Source of the DNA: Mesorhizobium sp. C432A
GTDB taxonomy: Bacteria > Pseudomonadota > Alphaproteobacteria > Rhizobiales > Rhizobiaceae
Length of the DNA: 64,000 nucleotides
Assembly: GCF_030323145.1 (NCBI RefSeq)
Contig: NZ_CP100470.1
Location: 806,001-870,000 of the forward strand
Direction of reading: 5' to 3'
The number at the start of each line of letters is the position of its first letter. The stretch's first letter is position 1. The position numbers and the translations under genes are program-made. Under the pieces are notes generated by a model. It saw nothing but the letters and a program-made list of their open reading frames with translations. It made no database searches and was not told the origin of the DNA. Of the stretch, positions 7,993 to 18,908 are shown piece by piece.

Positions 7993-9690
7993 TTAGCTGC
8001 CCTGCTTCTTCAGCGCGGCGCCAAGGATGTCGCCCAGCGAAGCGCCGGAGTCGGTAGAGCCGTACTGTGCGACGGCTTCCTTCTCTTCGGCGATTTCCAG
8101 CGCCTTGATCGAGACCTGCAGCTTGCGGGTCTTCTTGTCGAAGGCGATGACGCGGGCGTCCAGCTTCTGGCCGACCGAGAAGCGCTCGGGGCGCTGCTCG
8201 TCACGGTCCCGGCTGAGGTCGTTGCGCTTGATGAAGGTCTCGATGCCGCTGTCGACCAGCCGCACTTCCAGACCGCCATCCTTGATGCCGGTGACTTCGC
8301 AGGTGACGACAGCGTTCTTGCGCAGTTCGCCTGAAGTCGCGGCTTCGCCGACCGTGTCCTTGGCCAGCTGCTTGATGCCGAGCGAGATGCGCTCCTTGTC
8401 GATGTCGACGTCGAGCACCTGCGCCTTGACCATGTCGCCGCGATTGTACTCTTCGATGACCTGCTCGCCCGGACGGGTCCAGTCGAGGTCGGAAAGGTGC
8501 ACCATGCCGTCCACGTCGCCTTCGAGGCCGATGAACAGGCCGAACTCGGTCTTGTTCTTGACCTCGCCCTCGACCTGGCTGCCGACCGGATGGCTCGCGG
8601 CAAAAGCCTGCCACGGGTTTTCCAGCGTCTGCTTGAGGCCGAGCGAGATGCGGCGCTTGGCCGGATCGACCTCGAGCACGACAACGTCGACTTCCTGCGT
8701 CGTCGACAGGATCTTGCCGGGGTGCACGTTCTTCTTGGTCCACGACATTTCCGAAACGTGGATGAGGCCTTCGATGCCCGGCTCCAGCTCGACGAACGCG
8801 CCGTAGTCGGTGATGTTGGTGACGGTACCCTTGATCTTCTTGCCGATCGGGAACTTGGTGCCGATCTCGGACCACGGATCGCTCTCGAGCTGCTTCATGC
8901 CGAGCGAGATGCGGTGGGTTTCCTGGTTGATGCGGATGATCTGCACCTTGACCGTCTGACCGATGTTGAGGATCTCGGTCGGGTGGTTGACGCGGCGCCA
9001 TGCCATGTCGGTGACATGCAGCAGGCCATCGATGCCGCCGAGGTCGACGAACGCACCGTAATCGGTGATGTTCTTGACGACGCCTTCGACAACCTGGCCT
9101 TCTTCGAGGTTCTGCACGATTTCCGAACGCTGTTCGGCGCGGCTTTCCTCGAGCACGGTGCGGCGCGACACCACGATGTTGCCGCGGCGGCGATCCATCT
9201 TGAGGATCTCGAAGGGCTGCGGGTTGTGCATCAGCGGCGAGACATCGCGGATCGGGCGGATATCGACCTGGCTGCGCGGCAGGAAGGCCACGGCGCCGTC
9301 GAGGTCGACAGTGAAGCCGCCCTTGACCTGGTTGAAGATGACGCCTTCGACGCGCTCACCCTTGGTGAACTTCTCTTCGAGCTTGACCCAGCTCTCTTCG
9401 CGGCGGGCCTTGTCGCGCGACAGGACGGCTTCGCCCAGCGCGTTTTCGATGCGCTCGACCATGACCTCGACCGTGTCGCCGACCTTGAGCGTCGAGTCCT
9501 TGCCCTTGACGCCGAATTCCTTCAGCGGCACGCGGCCTTCGACCTTGAGGCCGACATCGATGATGGCCATGTCTTTTTCGATCGCCAGGATCGTGCCCTT
9601 GACGACCTGACCTTCGCCGGAGTGGCCGGCGGTAAATGATTCTTCGAGCAGGCTCGCGAAATCGTCGCGAGTGGGATTTGCAGCTGACAT
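7993..9690 (-). CDS. rpsA: 30S ribosomal protein S1
   Basis: 565 residues with six S1/OB-fold RNA-binding repeats. The repeat hallmarks recur (ITDYGAFVDLGGIDGLLHVTDM, ITDYGAFVELEPGIEGLIHVSE, KTEFGLFIGLEGDVDGMVHLSD in order). S1 binds mRNA at the 30S platform and aids initiation on structured or weakly Shine-Dalgarno-led messages. The ATG at 9690 is preceded by AGGAGAAAAT, so it is preferred over the longer frame. It follows cmk and aroA in the order usual for alphaproteobacteria, but a 205-base gap and a leader hairpin suggest its own promoter. Confidence 0.97.
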   Translation of the reverse strand: MSAANPTRDDFASLLEESFTAGHSGEGQVVKGTILAIEKDMAIIDVGLKVEGRVPLKEFGVKGKDSTLKVGDTVEVMVERIENALGEAVLSRDKARREESWVKLEEKFTKGERVEGVIFNQVKGGFTVDLDGAVAFLPRSQVDIRPIRDVSPLMHNPQPFEILKMDRRRGNIVVSRRTVLEESRAEQRSEIVQNLEEGQVVEGVVKNITDYGAFVDLGGIDGLLHVTDMAWRRVNHPTEILNIGQTVKVQIIRINQETHRISLGMKQLESDPWSEIGTKFPIGKKIKGTVTNITDYGAFVELEPGIEGLIHVSEMSWTKKNVHPGKILSTTQEVDVVVLEVDPAKRRISLGLKQTLENPWQAFAASHPVGSQVEGEVKNKTEFGLFIGLEGDVDGMVHLSDLDWTRPGEQVIEEYNRGDMVKAQVLDVDIDKERISLGIKQLAKDTVGEAATSGELRKNAVVTCEVTGIKDGGLEVRLVDSGIETFIKRNDLSRDRDEQRPERFSVGQKLDARVIAFDKKTRKLQVSIKALEIAEEKEAVAQYGSTDSGASLGDILGAALKKQGS

Positions 9691-9707
9691 ATTTTCTCCT
9701 GGAGTGC

Positions 9708-9724
9708 CCCGCATCTCTTGCGGG
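9708..9724 (-). promoter_or_regulatory. Hairpin in rpsA leader just upstream of its ribosome-binding site
   Basis: Perfect six-base arms CCCGCA (9708-9713) and TGCGGG (9719-9724) with a five-base loop end about ten bases before the AGGAG of rpsA. E. coli S1 represses its own translation through leader structure; an analogous role here is inference. Confidence 0.4.
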
Positions 9725-9895
9725 ACGGGCGCCGTGGGTTAGCGTTGCGTTGGCCTGCCGGCGTTCCGGGCTACAAAAGCCCTGGGCCGCCTAAGCGGCA
9801 ATTCCGGCGCATGAAGAATGCTGGCAGGCTGGTTCGTGCCCGATATGGGTATTTTCTTCGCTTCCGGCAATCGGTGGCAGCGGGAAAACCCTGGA

Positions 9896-10540
<645 letters not shown>

Positions 10541-10566
10541 TTCGCGACCTCGAAGATTTGCTGCTA

Positions 10567-11070
10567 TCAGGATCGAAACTGGAAACCCGCATCTTTCAGC
10601 TTCAGAGCTTCATTTCCAGCGTAAAAGCCACTGTGCAGATGATTTAGATTTTTCCGCACCAGGCGTAGCAGCGCGTCGCCAATCTTGGTGAATGCCGCAT
10701 GCTTCTCTATCAACTGCCCAAAATCGTCGAAGTCGCGCGCTTGGAAATAAAATCGGCCCTGAAAAATTGAACTGCCTTCGGTCCGGGATGGGTTGTACTG
10801 TATCACAGATGAGCGGCTGAGATCGGGATCATACGTATCGTTGTATGGATTGTGCTTCCAAACAATTTCCTCCCTCAGTGCCTTGGGAACGAGATGAAAG
10901 CCCTCGACCTTACGGCCCGGGTGCACTCGTTCAAATTTTTCTTTCAGCGAGGGTGCGGGGGTCTTCGACTGGCTGTTGATCACCGCGAATACCCCCTTTG
11001 AAAGCACGATGGACTGAAGCTCAGTTTGATCTTTGTCTGACAACCAGAAATTGACCTGCCTGCCCATCAT
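10567..11070 (-). CDS. Uncharacterised protein inserted between aroA and cmk
   Basis: 167 residues from the paired ATGs at 11070/11067; in-frame ATG 11097 and TTG 11136 (overlapping the end of aroA) are longer options. No function recognised. It begins [18 protein letters not shown] and ends with a basic/aromatic part ([17 protein letters not shown], then [18 protein letters not shown]). The N-terminal RQVNFxL opening and GRFYF/RKN/GYAG-like C-terminal blocks remind me of a scattered family of small hypothetical proteins of unknown role. The coding strand is visibly richer in A+T than the flanking essential genes, which suggests acquisition. It fills the gap with no transposase and no disturbance of its neighbours. 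Confidence 0.7.
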   Translation of the reverse strand: MMGRQVNFWLSDKDQTELQSIVLSKGVFAVINSQSKTPAPSLKEKFERVHPGRKVEGFHLVPKALREEIVWKHNPYNDTYDPDLSRSSVIQYNPSRTEGSSIFQGRFYFQARDFDDFGQLIEKHAAFTKIGDALLRLVRKNLNHLHSGFYAGNEALKLKDAGFQFRS

Positions 11071-11128
11071 TGCCGCGATTCCGACATGCACTCTCATGCA
11101 CGAATACTGCACATTGAGACAGGGAAAA

Positions 11129-12526
<1,398 letters not shown>

Positions 12527-12693
12527 TCATTTGTTGCGGCGGTCTCGTATCACGGCGGGCACGAATGGTCATCCCCATGGTCGTCGCTTGGCGCGAGGCC
12601 TTTCAGTGCTTGGTTTTGTGACGCCGGCTTTTCGCTTTGACAGCGCGGTAAACTGTGGTTAAGGGGACCACTCTTTTACTGACGAGGCTTGAC

Positions 12694-13086
12694 GTGGCAA
12701 AAAACGAACTTGGCACAAAGCGTGTCGACCCTGAAACGGGCCGAAAATTCTACGACCTGAACAAGGACCCTGTCGTCTCGCCCTATACGGGCAAGACGTA
12801 TCCGCGTTCCTATTTCGAGGACGGCAAGATCGCCGCCCTCGAAGAGGAAGAGGAAGTGGCCGAGAAGGAAGTGGACGCCGAGGAAGAAGAAGGCGTTGAA
12901 GTCGTCTCGCTTGAAGAGGCCGACGAAGACGTCAAGGCCGGCGACGAGCTTCCCGACCTGGGCGACGACGAGGACGATGTCGATCTAGGCGACGATGAGG
13001 ACGATACTTTCCTTGCCGACGAAGAGGAAGAAGACGACGACGTCGCCGACATGATCGGCGTCGGCGACGACGACGACGAAGTCTAG
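12694..13086 (+). CDS. TIGR02300-family FYDLN-acid protein
   Basis: 130 residues, GTG start at 12694 (VAKNELGTKRVDPETGRKFYDLNKDP), with GAGG about 11 bases upstream. The N-terminal 45 residues carry the family block FYDLNKDPVVSPYTGKTYP; the rest is an extremely acidic low-complexity tail of Glu and Asp, ending in a run of Asp. The family is confined to alphaproteobacteria and has no known function. It diverges from aroA, with a 206-base shared upstream region. Confidence 0.92.
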   Translation: MAKNELGTKRVDPETGRKFYDLNKDPVVSPYTGKTYPRSYFEDGKIAALEEEEEVAEKEVDAEEEEGVEVVSLEEADEDVKAGDELPDLGDDEDDVDLGDDEDDTFLADEEEEDDDVADMIGVGDDDDEV

Positions 13087-13259
13087 GAACGCTTCGAACG
13101 CATGCATTTAGCGGCGTTCACGGGCTATGATGAAAAAGCGGGCCTCGAAGGCTTGATCTTCAGGGAAGGCGGGGTTAGAAGCCGCCTGCACTAAACGGCG
13201 CGGTCCTGATACCCGCGCCGGACCTCTCGCCGGCAACGGCGACGGCTGACTGCCGGAGT

Positions 13260-13335
<76 letters not shown>

Positions 13336-13371
13336 AACAGTCTCTTTCCGACGCTCGGTTTCGCGGCATTC

Positions 13372-13827
13372 ATGCTTGTCGCCTGCCAGTCGGCGCCTGA
13401 ACCATCATCGCCGCCGCCAGCGCCCGCACCTCAGCCCATGGCGCCTGCCGCGATCTCTGCTCCGGATGGTGCGGCGGTCCTCGATCCATCTGTGCGGGTC
13501 ATGCCGCCCGGCGAAGGAGTCCCGGCCAAGTATGTCGCGTTTTCCGGCATATGGGGCGGACAGTTGGACGGGATGTATGATGGCAAGCTCGCTGTGCTGA
13601 CGATTACGCGCGGCGGCAATGTCACCGCCACCTATGCCTGGGGCGATGTCGGCGACAACAAACCGGGCGTGGCCGACGGCGAAGGCAAGATTTTCGGCAA
13701 CACGTTGAAACTGCGGCGCCTTCCCAATGGCGCGGACGTCAGCGCGGTCATTCAGGCGGACGGAACGCTGGCCGTCACCTATGGGCTTGCCGACCGCACC
13801 TATACGGGCACGTTCACCAAGCAGTAA
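13372..13827 (+). CDS. Putative small lipoprotein or exported protein, start unclear
   Basis: 151 residues from ATG 13372. It opens with a lipobox-like LVAC, then a Pro/Ala-rich linker and a C-terminal domain with repeated beta-type stretches (YDGKLAVLTITRGGNVTATYAWGD, TYTGTFTKQ). The ATG leaves only four residues before the lipobox Cys, too few for a signal peptide. The same frame is open upstream: a TTG at 13324, inside the tRNA-Ala 3' end, would give a 21-residue hydrophobic leader, but there is no ribosome-binding site. Possibly the original 5' end was lost. Similar C-terminal domains occur in rhizobial hypothetical proteins. Convergent with the sulfonate ABC operon. Confidence 0.55.
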   Translation: MLVACQSAPEPSSPPPAPAPQPMAPAAISAPDGAAVLDPSVRVMPPGEGVPAKYVAFSGIWGGQLDGMYDGKLAVLTITRGGNVTATYAWGDVGDNKPGVADGEGKIFGNTLKLRRLPNGADVSAVIQADGTLAVTYGLADRTYTGTFTKQ

Positions 13828-13876
13828 TCGCGAGAGCTAATCTTCCGGGGAAGCCACGGCTGGCTCCTTCCCTTAA

Positions 13877-14641
13877 TCAATGCAGGCCGAATTCGCGCAG
13901 CAGTTCTTCGCGATAGCGCACGAAGCGGCTCTCGCTGCGCTCGCGCGGGCGTGGCAGGTCGATGTCGATCAACCGCGCCGCGCCGCCTTTCTCCTTGGGC
14001 AGGATCAGCACCCGGTCGGCAAGATAGATCGCCTCCTCCAGATCGTGGGTGACCATCACCATGGTGACGTTCTCCTCGCTCCAGATGCGCGCCAGTTCCT
14101 CCTGCATGCCGATCTTGGTCATGGCGTCCAGCGCCCCCAGCGGCTCGTCGAGCAGAAGGATTTCGGGCTGCACGGTGAGCGCTCGGGCGATGCCGACGCG
14201 CTGCGCCATGCCGCCGGAAAGCTGGCTCGGAAAAGCATCGGCGAATTCGGCAAGGCCGACCAGGGCGACGTAGAAGCGGGCGCGTTCCTCGGCCTGCCTC
14301 TTGGGAACACCGCGCACTTCGAGGCCGAACGCGACATTGCCGAGCACGCTCAGCCACGGCAGCAGCCGCGGCTCCTGGAAGATCACGGCACGCTCGGCGC
14401 CGACGCCATGCACCGGCTGGCCGTCGATCGCGACACCGCCGCTGTCGGCCGCCTCCAGCCCGGCCAGAATACGCAGCAGCGTGGTCTTGCCGGAGCCGCT
14501 GGCGCCGACAATGACCAGGCATTCCCCCGAACGAATGTCGAGGTTGAGCGTCCGCAGCACGGCAAGCTGGCGCCCGCCGAGGCTGAAGGATTTGGACAGG
14601 TCGCGGATCGAGACCTCCCCGCCGCGGTTGGAACCGGTCAT
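13877..14641 (-). CDS. Sulfonate/nitrate/taurine-type ABC transporter ATP-binding protein (SsuB-like)
   Basis: 254 residues. Walker A GASGSGKTT, signature LSGGMAQRVGIARAL, Walker B ILLLDEPLGALDAMTK and VTHDLEEA are intact; the LDAMTK and WSEE features are typical of SsuB/TauB/NrtD ATPases. It is the last gene of a five-gene minus-strand operon: FMN reductase, LLM monooxygenase, permease, binding protein, ATPase. Function: energises uptake of an organosulfur compound. Confidence 0.9.
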   Translation of the reverse strand: MTGSNRGGEVSIRDLSKSFSLGGRQLAVLRTLNLDIRSGECLVIVGASGSGKTTLLRILAGLEAADSGGVAIDGQPVHGVGAERAVIFQEPRLLPWLSVLGNVAFGLEVRGVPKRQAEERARFYVALVGLAEFADAFPSQLSGGMAQRVGIARALTVQPEILLLDEPLGALDAMTKIGMQEELARIWSEENVTMVMVTHDLEEAIYLADRVLILPKEKGGAARLIDIDLPRPRERSESRFVRYREELLREFGLH

Positions 14642-14665
14642 CTCATCTCTCAGCTATTTCAGAGC

Positions 14666-15664
14666 TCAGTTGATCTTGGTTTCGCCGGGCCGGTACAGAA
14701 TGTCGGCGGCTTTCAGCTTGCCCTTGGCCAGACGGCCGTCGCGCTCCAGCACGGCGACCCAGAAGTCGATGTCGCGGTCGGTCGCCTGCGCACCTTCGCG
14801 CAGACCAAAGCCGGTCCAGTAGCGGGCGAGATCGCCGTTTTCACCGCGCTTGTCGAGGATAGTGGCCAGCACCTTGCGGGCTTCGTCCGGGTTCTGGCGC
14901 GACCAGTCCGAGGCGCGCGCCGACTGTTCGACGAAGTTGCGCGCCGCATCCGGGTTGGCGGCAATGAAGTCGCGCCTGAGTACGACGAAGCCGCCGGCGA
15001 GTTCGCCGAGCACCTGCGTGTCGTCGAACACGCCGCGCACGCCGCCATTGGCGACCAGCGCGCCGGCAAAGGTCGCCTGCCAGTAGCCGAGGCCGGCAAT
15101 GTCGACCTGGCGCGAGCGCAGCGTCTGCTCAAGCTGCGGGCCGGGCACGACAATGAGGTTGGCGGCGGTCGGCGGCAGGCCGACGCTGTGCAGGGCCTCA
15201 CGCACCGTATAGTCGAGATGAGCGCCGAGCGTGTTGACCGAGATGGTCTTGCCGGCAATGTCGGCGATCGATTTGATCGGGCTGTCTTCCAGCACGTAGA
15301 AGACGCTCTTCACATCCTTGTTGATACCGTTGCTCGGATACGCCGCGACGAAGTCGTTGCCGCCCGAGATCGAGTTGATCACCGCCGCGGTGGCGGCCGA
15401 GCCGATGTCGACGCTGCCGGAAGACAGCGCAAACAGCGATTCCGGTCCACCCGAGGAATAGCCGACATTCTCCAGCTCGACGCCGAGCCCTTTGAAGTAG
15501 CCGAGCTCGTCGGCCAGCTCATGCGGGGAGATGCTGCCACGGCTGGCGAGGTAGCGGAACTTGACGGCTGCGGCTTGCGCAAAGGCCAGGAGCGGCAGGC
15601 CGGCGGCGATGAGGCCGGCGGCAAGCGGCGCGCCGGCAAGCAGCGAACGGCGGGTGATTTTCAT
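14666..15664 (-). CDS. Aliphatic-sulfonate-type ABC binding protein (SsuA-like)
   Basis: 332 residues. It begins MKITRRSLLAGAPLAAGLIAAGLPLLAFAQA, a Tat-type signal with twin Arg. The mature part has the SsuA/THI5 periplasmic fold (FRYLASRGSISPHELADELGYFKGLGVELE, then SVNTLGAHLDYTVREAL). The ligand is probably a sulfonate or sulfate ester, from its operon with an NtaA/DszA-type monooxygenase and an FMN reductase. Only 24 bases separate it from the ATPase gene. Confidence 0.88.
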   Translation of the reverse strand: MKITRRSLLAGAPLAAGLIAAGLPLLAFAQAAAVKFRYLASRGSISPHELADELGYFKGLGVELENVGYSSGGPESLFALSSGSVDIGSAATAAVINSISGGNDFVAAYPSNGINKDVKSVFYVLEDSPIKSIADIAGKTISVNTLGAHLDYTVREALHSVGLPPTAANLIVVPGPQLEQTLRSRQVDIAGLGYWQATFAGALVANGGVRGVFDDTQVLGELAGGFVVLRRDFIAANPDAARNFVEQSARASDWSRQNPDEARKVLATILDKRGENGDLARYWTGFGLREGAQATDRDIDFWVAVLERDGRLAKGKLKAADILYRPGETKIN

Positions 15665-15704
15665 GATCGGGTCCTTGTGAGGTAAACGGTGAGGGGCGGA
15701 CTGC

Positions 15705-16553
15705 TCAGTTGACAGGATTGCTCCAGCGACAGAGCCGCCGCTGCAGGGTGACCAATGCCTGGTTGGCGATCAGGCCAAGCCCGGCGAGGATGACGATTGC
15801 CGCAAACATCAGCGGGATCTGGAAATTGTACTGCGCGTTCATCACCTGGAAGCCGATGCCCTTGTTGGCACCGATCATCTCGGACGCGATCAGCAGCAGC
15901 AGCGCCGTGGTGGCGCTCAGCCGCAAGCCGACGAAGATCGACGGCACGGCGCCCGGCAGTACGACGCGGCGAAACACGGTGAGCCGGCTCGCACCATAGA
16001 CCTGCGCCATTTCAAGCAGCTTGGGATCGACTTCCTTGACGCCGCTGGTGGTATTGAGCAGCAGCGGAAACAGCGTCGCCCAGAAGATGACGAAGATCTT
16101 CGAGGTCTCGCCAAGTCCCAAGAGCAGGATGAACACCGGATAGAGCGCCAGCGCCGACGTCTGCCGGAACACCTGCAGGATCGGATCGAGCGCGGTTTCG
16201 ACCGGGCGCACCTGGCCCATGAACAGGCCGAGCGGAATGGCGACGGCGACGGCTGCGGCAAAGGCGATGCCGGCGCGCTGCAGGCTGATGGCGATGTCGC
16301 CGAGCAGGCTGCCGCCGGCAAGCCCCTTCCAGAGCGCTTCGACGATCATGTCGATCGGCGGCAGCACCGCCGCATTGACCCAGCCGACGCTGCTCGCCAC
16401 CTGCCAGAGCGCCAGGAAGCCGGCAAGCACGCCGTAGCGCTTCAGGAAGCGAACAGCAGCCCGGCCGCCGAGGCGCAGAAAGTCGGTGCCGAGCCCGGTT
16501 TCGCCACCACCGCGGCGAACCGTGATCTGCCGATCGATGTGCTGCAGCGTCAT
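15705..16553 (-). CDS. Sulfonate-type ABC transporter permease (SsuC-like)
   Basis: 282 residues from ATG 16553 (MTLQHIDRQITVRR), which has a GA-rich ribosome-binding site; the frame extends 13 codons further into the upstream monooxygenase gene. About six membrane segments, with the BPD-type coupling loop reading EMAQVYGASRLTVFRRVVLPGAVPSIF. Inner-membrane channel of the sulfur-compound importer. Confidence 0.88.
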   Translation of the reverse strand: MTLQHIDRQITVRRGGGETGLGTDFLRLGGRAAVRFLKRYGVLAGFLALWQVASSVGWVNAAVLPPIDMIVEALWKGLAGGSLLGDIAISLQRAGIAFAAAVAVAIPLGLFMGQVRPVETALDPILQVFRQTSALALYPVFILLLGLGETSKIFVIFWATLFPLLLNTTSGVKEVDPKLLEMAQVYGASRLTVFRRVVLPGAVPSIFVGLRLSATTALLLLIASEMIGANKGIGFQVMNAQYNFQIPLMFAAIVILAGLGLIANQALVTLQRRLCRWSNPVN

Positions 16554-16578
16554 TGCTTCACCCCCTTCGATGCCAAGG

Positions 16579-17955
16579 TCATTCGGCGGCAAGGACGGTC
16601 GAGCGGGCGACGGTCCATGGATTTTCCGGGCGCCTGAGGCCGAGATTCTCGCGCAGCGTGCGGCCTTCGTAAGCCGTGCGGAACAGGCCGCGCCGCTGCA
16701 GCTCGGGAATGACCAAGTCGACGAAATCGTCGAGCGCGCCGGGCAGCCAGGGCGGCAGGATGTTGAAGCCGTCGGCCGCCTCGCTGGTGAACCATTCCTC
16801 CAGCTGATCGGCGACCTGCGTGACGCTGCCGACGATGGTGTAGTGGCCGCGCGCCGTCGCTACCCATTGGTAAAGCTGGCGTATGGTGAAGTTGTGCTCG
16901 TCGGCGATCTGCCGGATCAGCGCCTGGCGGCTCTTCATGCCCTCGGTTTCCTTGCTCGGCGGCAACGGGCCGTCGAGCGGATAGCCCCTGATGTCGAGCG
17001 TCTGGCCGGCAAGACCGTTGAGGAGCGCAACACCGTCCTCGGGCAGGATAAGGTCGTTGAGCTGTTGGTATTTGGCGCGGGCCTCGTCCTCGGTGCGGCC
17101 GACGAAGGGCGCGACGCCCGGCATGATCAGCACCTGGTCGGGATCGCGGCCGACTTCAGCCACGCGCGCCTTGATGTCTCGGTAGAATTCCTGCGCCGTC
17201 TCGAGCTTCTGATGGGCGGTGAAGATGACCTCGGCCGAGTGCGCGGCAAGCCCGCGTCCGTCTTCCGACTGCCCGGCTTGTACGACAACCGGATGCCCCT
17301 GCACCGGGCGCGGCACGTTGAGCGGACCCTTGACGCTGAAATGCTCGCCCTTGTGGTCGATGTCGTGCAATCTGTCCTTGTCGTAGAAACGGCCCGACTG
17401 CTTGTCGCGGATGAAGGCGTCATCCTCCCAGCTGTCCCACAGCGCCTTGACCGTCTCGACATGCTCATGCGCCCTGGCATAGCGCTCGGCATGGCTGGGC
17501 TGGACGTCGCGGTTGAAATTGCGTGCCGTTTCGTCGCCGGCCGAGGTCACCACGTTCCAGCCGGCGCGGCCGTTCGACAACAGGTCGAGCGAAGCGAATT
17601 TGCGCGCCAGCGTGTAAGGCTCCTCATAAGTGGTGGACGCCGTTGCGATGAAGCCGAGATGCGTCGTCAGCGGCGCCAGCGCCGCAAACAGCGTCACCGG
17701 CTCGAAACCGGCGATCTTGGCATTGCCGCCCTCGCGGGCGCCGAGGCCGACCGTCAGATTGTCGGCCAGGAAATAGGCGTCGAACAGGCCGCGCTCGGCG
17801 GTCAGCGCCAGTTGCTTGTGGAACTCGAAATTGGTGGCGCCGTCGGCCGGCGCATCGGGATGACGCCAGGCGGCGATATGCTGCCCGCCGCCGGGCAGGA
17901 AGGCGCCGAGCTTGATCTGCCGCGGCCTGCTATCGGACTTGCTGGCTCGAGTCAT
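16579..17955 (-). CDS. LLM-class FMN-dependent monooxygenase, NtaA/SnaA/DszA family
   Basis: 458 residues, long form of the bacterial-luciferase family using reduced FMN and oxygen. Typical blocks: LGAFLPGGGQHIAAWRHP, LFDAYFLADNL, the GWNVVTS motif after LLSNGRAG, and VVQAGQSEDGRGLAA near mid-protein. The family includes nitrilotriacetate monooxygenase, DszA sulfone monooxygenase and related organosulfur oxygenases; it is not the 380-residue SsuD type. Reduced FMN would come from the FMN reductase directly upstream. The ATG at 17955 has AAGGA upstream. The context points to desulfonation or C-S cleavage; substrate unknown. Confidence 0.88.
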   Translation of the reverse strand: MTRASKSDSRPRQIKLGAFLPGGGQHIAAWRHPDAPADGATNFEFHKQLALTAERGLFDAYFLADNLTVGLGAREGGNAKIAGFEPVTLFAALAPLTTHLGFIATASTTYEEPYTLARKFASLDLLSNGRAGWNVVTSAGDETARNFNRDVQPSHAERYARAHEHVETVKALWDSWEDDAFIRDKQSGRFYDKDRLHDIDHKGEHFSVKGPLNVPRPVQGHPVVVQAGQSEDGRGLAAHSAEVIFTAHQKLETAQEFYRDIKARVAEVGRDPDQVLIMPGVAPFVGRTEDEARAKYQQLNDLILPEDGVALLNGLAGQTLDIRGYPLDGPLPPSKETEGMKSRQALIRQIADEHNFTIRQLYQWVATARGHYTIVGSVTQVADQLEEWFTSEAADGFNILPPWLPGALDDFVDLVIPELQRRGLFRTAYEGRTLRENLGLRRPENPWTVARSTVLAAE

Positions 17956-18010
17956 TGCAGGCGTCCTTCTGGTCTATGCGGGATGGACTATTGCGTCGCG
18001 GATCGTGGTT

Positions 18011-18568
18011 TCAGGCGGCAAGGACGACGCTGTAGGGCACGCCGGCCACCCGGCATGCCTCGGCGACCGCCTGCCGGGCTCGCGCCTTGACTGCCTCTGA
18101 CACCAGCACGCCATCGGCAAAGTCCTTGTCCGAGGCGTAGATCGCGGTCGGCAGGGTCTGCGCCTCGAAGAAGCCGAACAACGGCCGCAACTGGTGTTCT
18201 ACGACAAGCGAATGACGCTCGCCGCCGCCTGTTGCCGCCAGGATGATCGGCTTGCCGCGCAGCGACGACGGGTCGAGCAGGTCGAAGAAGTGCTTGAACA
18301 GCCCGGTGTAGCTGCCCTTGAAGGTCGGGGAGCCGACCACCAGCACGTCGGCGCCGAGCAGCTGCTCGATAATACCGCGCGCCGCCGGATCGAGATCGCC
18401 AAGCTGTCTTGCAGGCGCAAAGGACGGGCCGAGATCCTCGATGTCGAAAACGCTCAAAGCCGAGCCGGCCCGGCTCGCCACCTCACCGGCGATGTGGCTG
18501 ACGAATGCCTTCGTCTTGGACGGACGGGTCAGGTTGCCGGACAACCCCACCACCAGCTTTTTTGACAT
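18011..18568 (-). CDS. NAD(P)H-dependent FMN reductase (MsuE/SsuE type)
   Basis: 185 residues, flavodoxin-like fold. Contains VGLSGNLTRPSKTKAFV at the phosphate-binding loop and VGSPTFKGSYTGLFKHFFDLLDP, the MsuE/SsuE flavin contact block. Supplies FMNH2 to the monooxygenase encoded next. AAGGAGCCTCGG precedes the ATG. First gene of the sulfur operon and divergent from the LLM gene at 18909. Confidence 0.9.
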   Translation of the reverse strand: MSKKLVVGLSGNLTRPSKTKAFVSHIAGEVASRAGSALSVFDIEDLGPSFAPARQLGDLDPAARGIIEQLLGADVLVVGSPTFKGSYTGLFKHFFDLLDPSSLRGKPIILAATGGGERHSLVVEHQLRPLFGFFEAQTLPTAIYASDKDFADGVLVSEAVKARARQAVAEACRVAGVPYSVVLAA

Positions 18569-18908
18569 CCGAGGCTCCTTCTCGCAAACGCACTATCCGC
18601 ATTAAGGCTACCGATTTTGTAGAATTAAATGAGCGAGAAGATTTCAAAACCGGGCTCTGAAGCGAATGGAGTTTGCGGTACATCGCCTTTGGTTGGTTCA
18701 TTTGGCCCCAAAAGCGCCGCGGCAGATGCTGACGCGGTCGCGCAAGGCATCGCCGGGGACCATGGCCTTGGTCCTTTGCGCACCGATGGGTATCGTCGCG
18801 ATACCGTCAAGGGCCGGCGGCATTGACACTGCGTTGTGTGAGTGTCGATTGAACCCGATCGCGTGGGCGACGAAGTAGGCAACTGGAATCAAAGAACAGG
18901 ATGCGCGC
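18569..18908. promoter_or_regulatory. Divergent intergenic region with two dyads
   Basis: 340 bases between the FMN reductase and a luciferase-like gene. No convincing gene: short open frames on both strands lack homology I recognise. Two inverted repeats stand out: GGTATCG/CGATACC with loop TCG (18789-18805) and GACACT/AGTGTC spaced ten bases (18825-18846). Both lie within 120 bases of the plus-strand start and are candidate operators. Confidence 0.4.

Noticed and set aside
13880..15685. 601-codon plus-strand open frame
   Set aside because: Antisense shadow of the SsuB- and SsuA-like genes; composition is that of a reversed coding frame.
16486..18090. 534-codon plus-strand open frame
   Set aside because: Antisense shadow of the LLM monooxygenase gene, which has clear family motifs.
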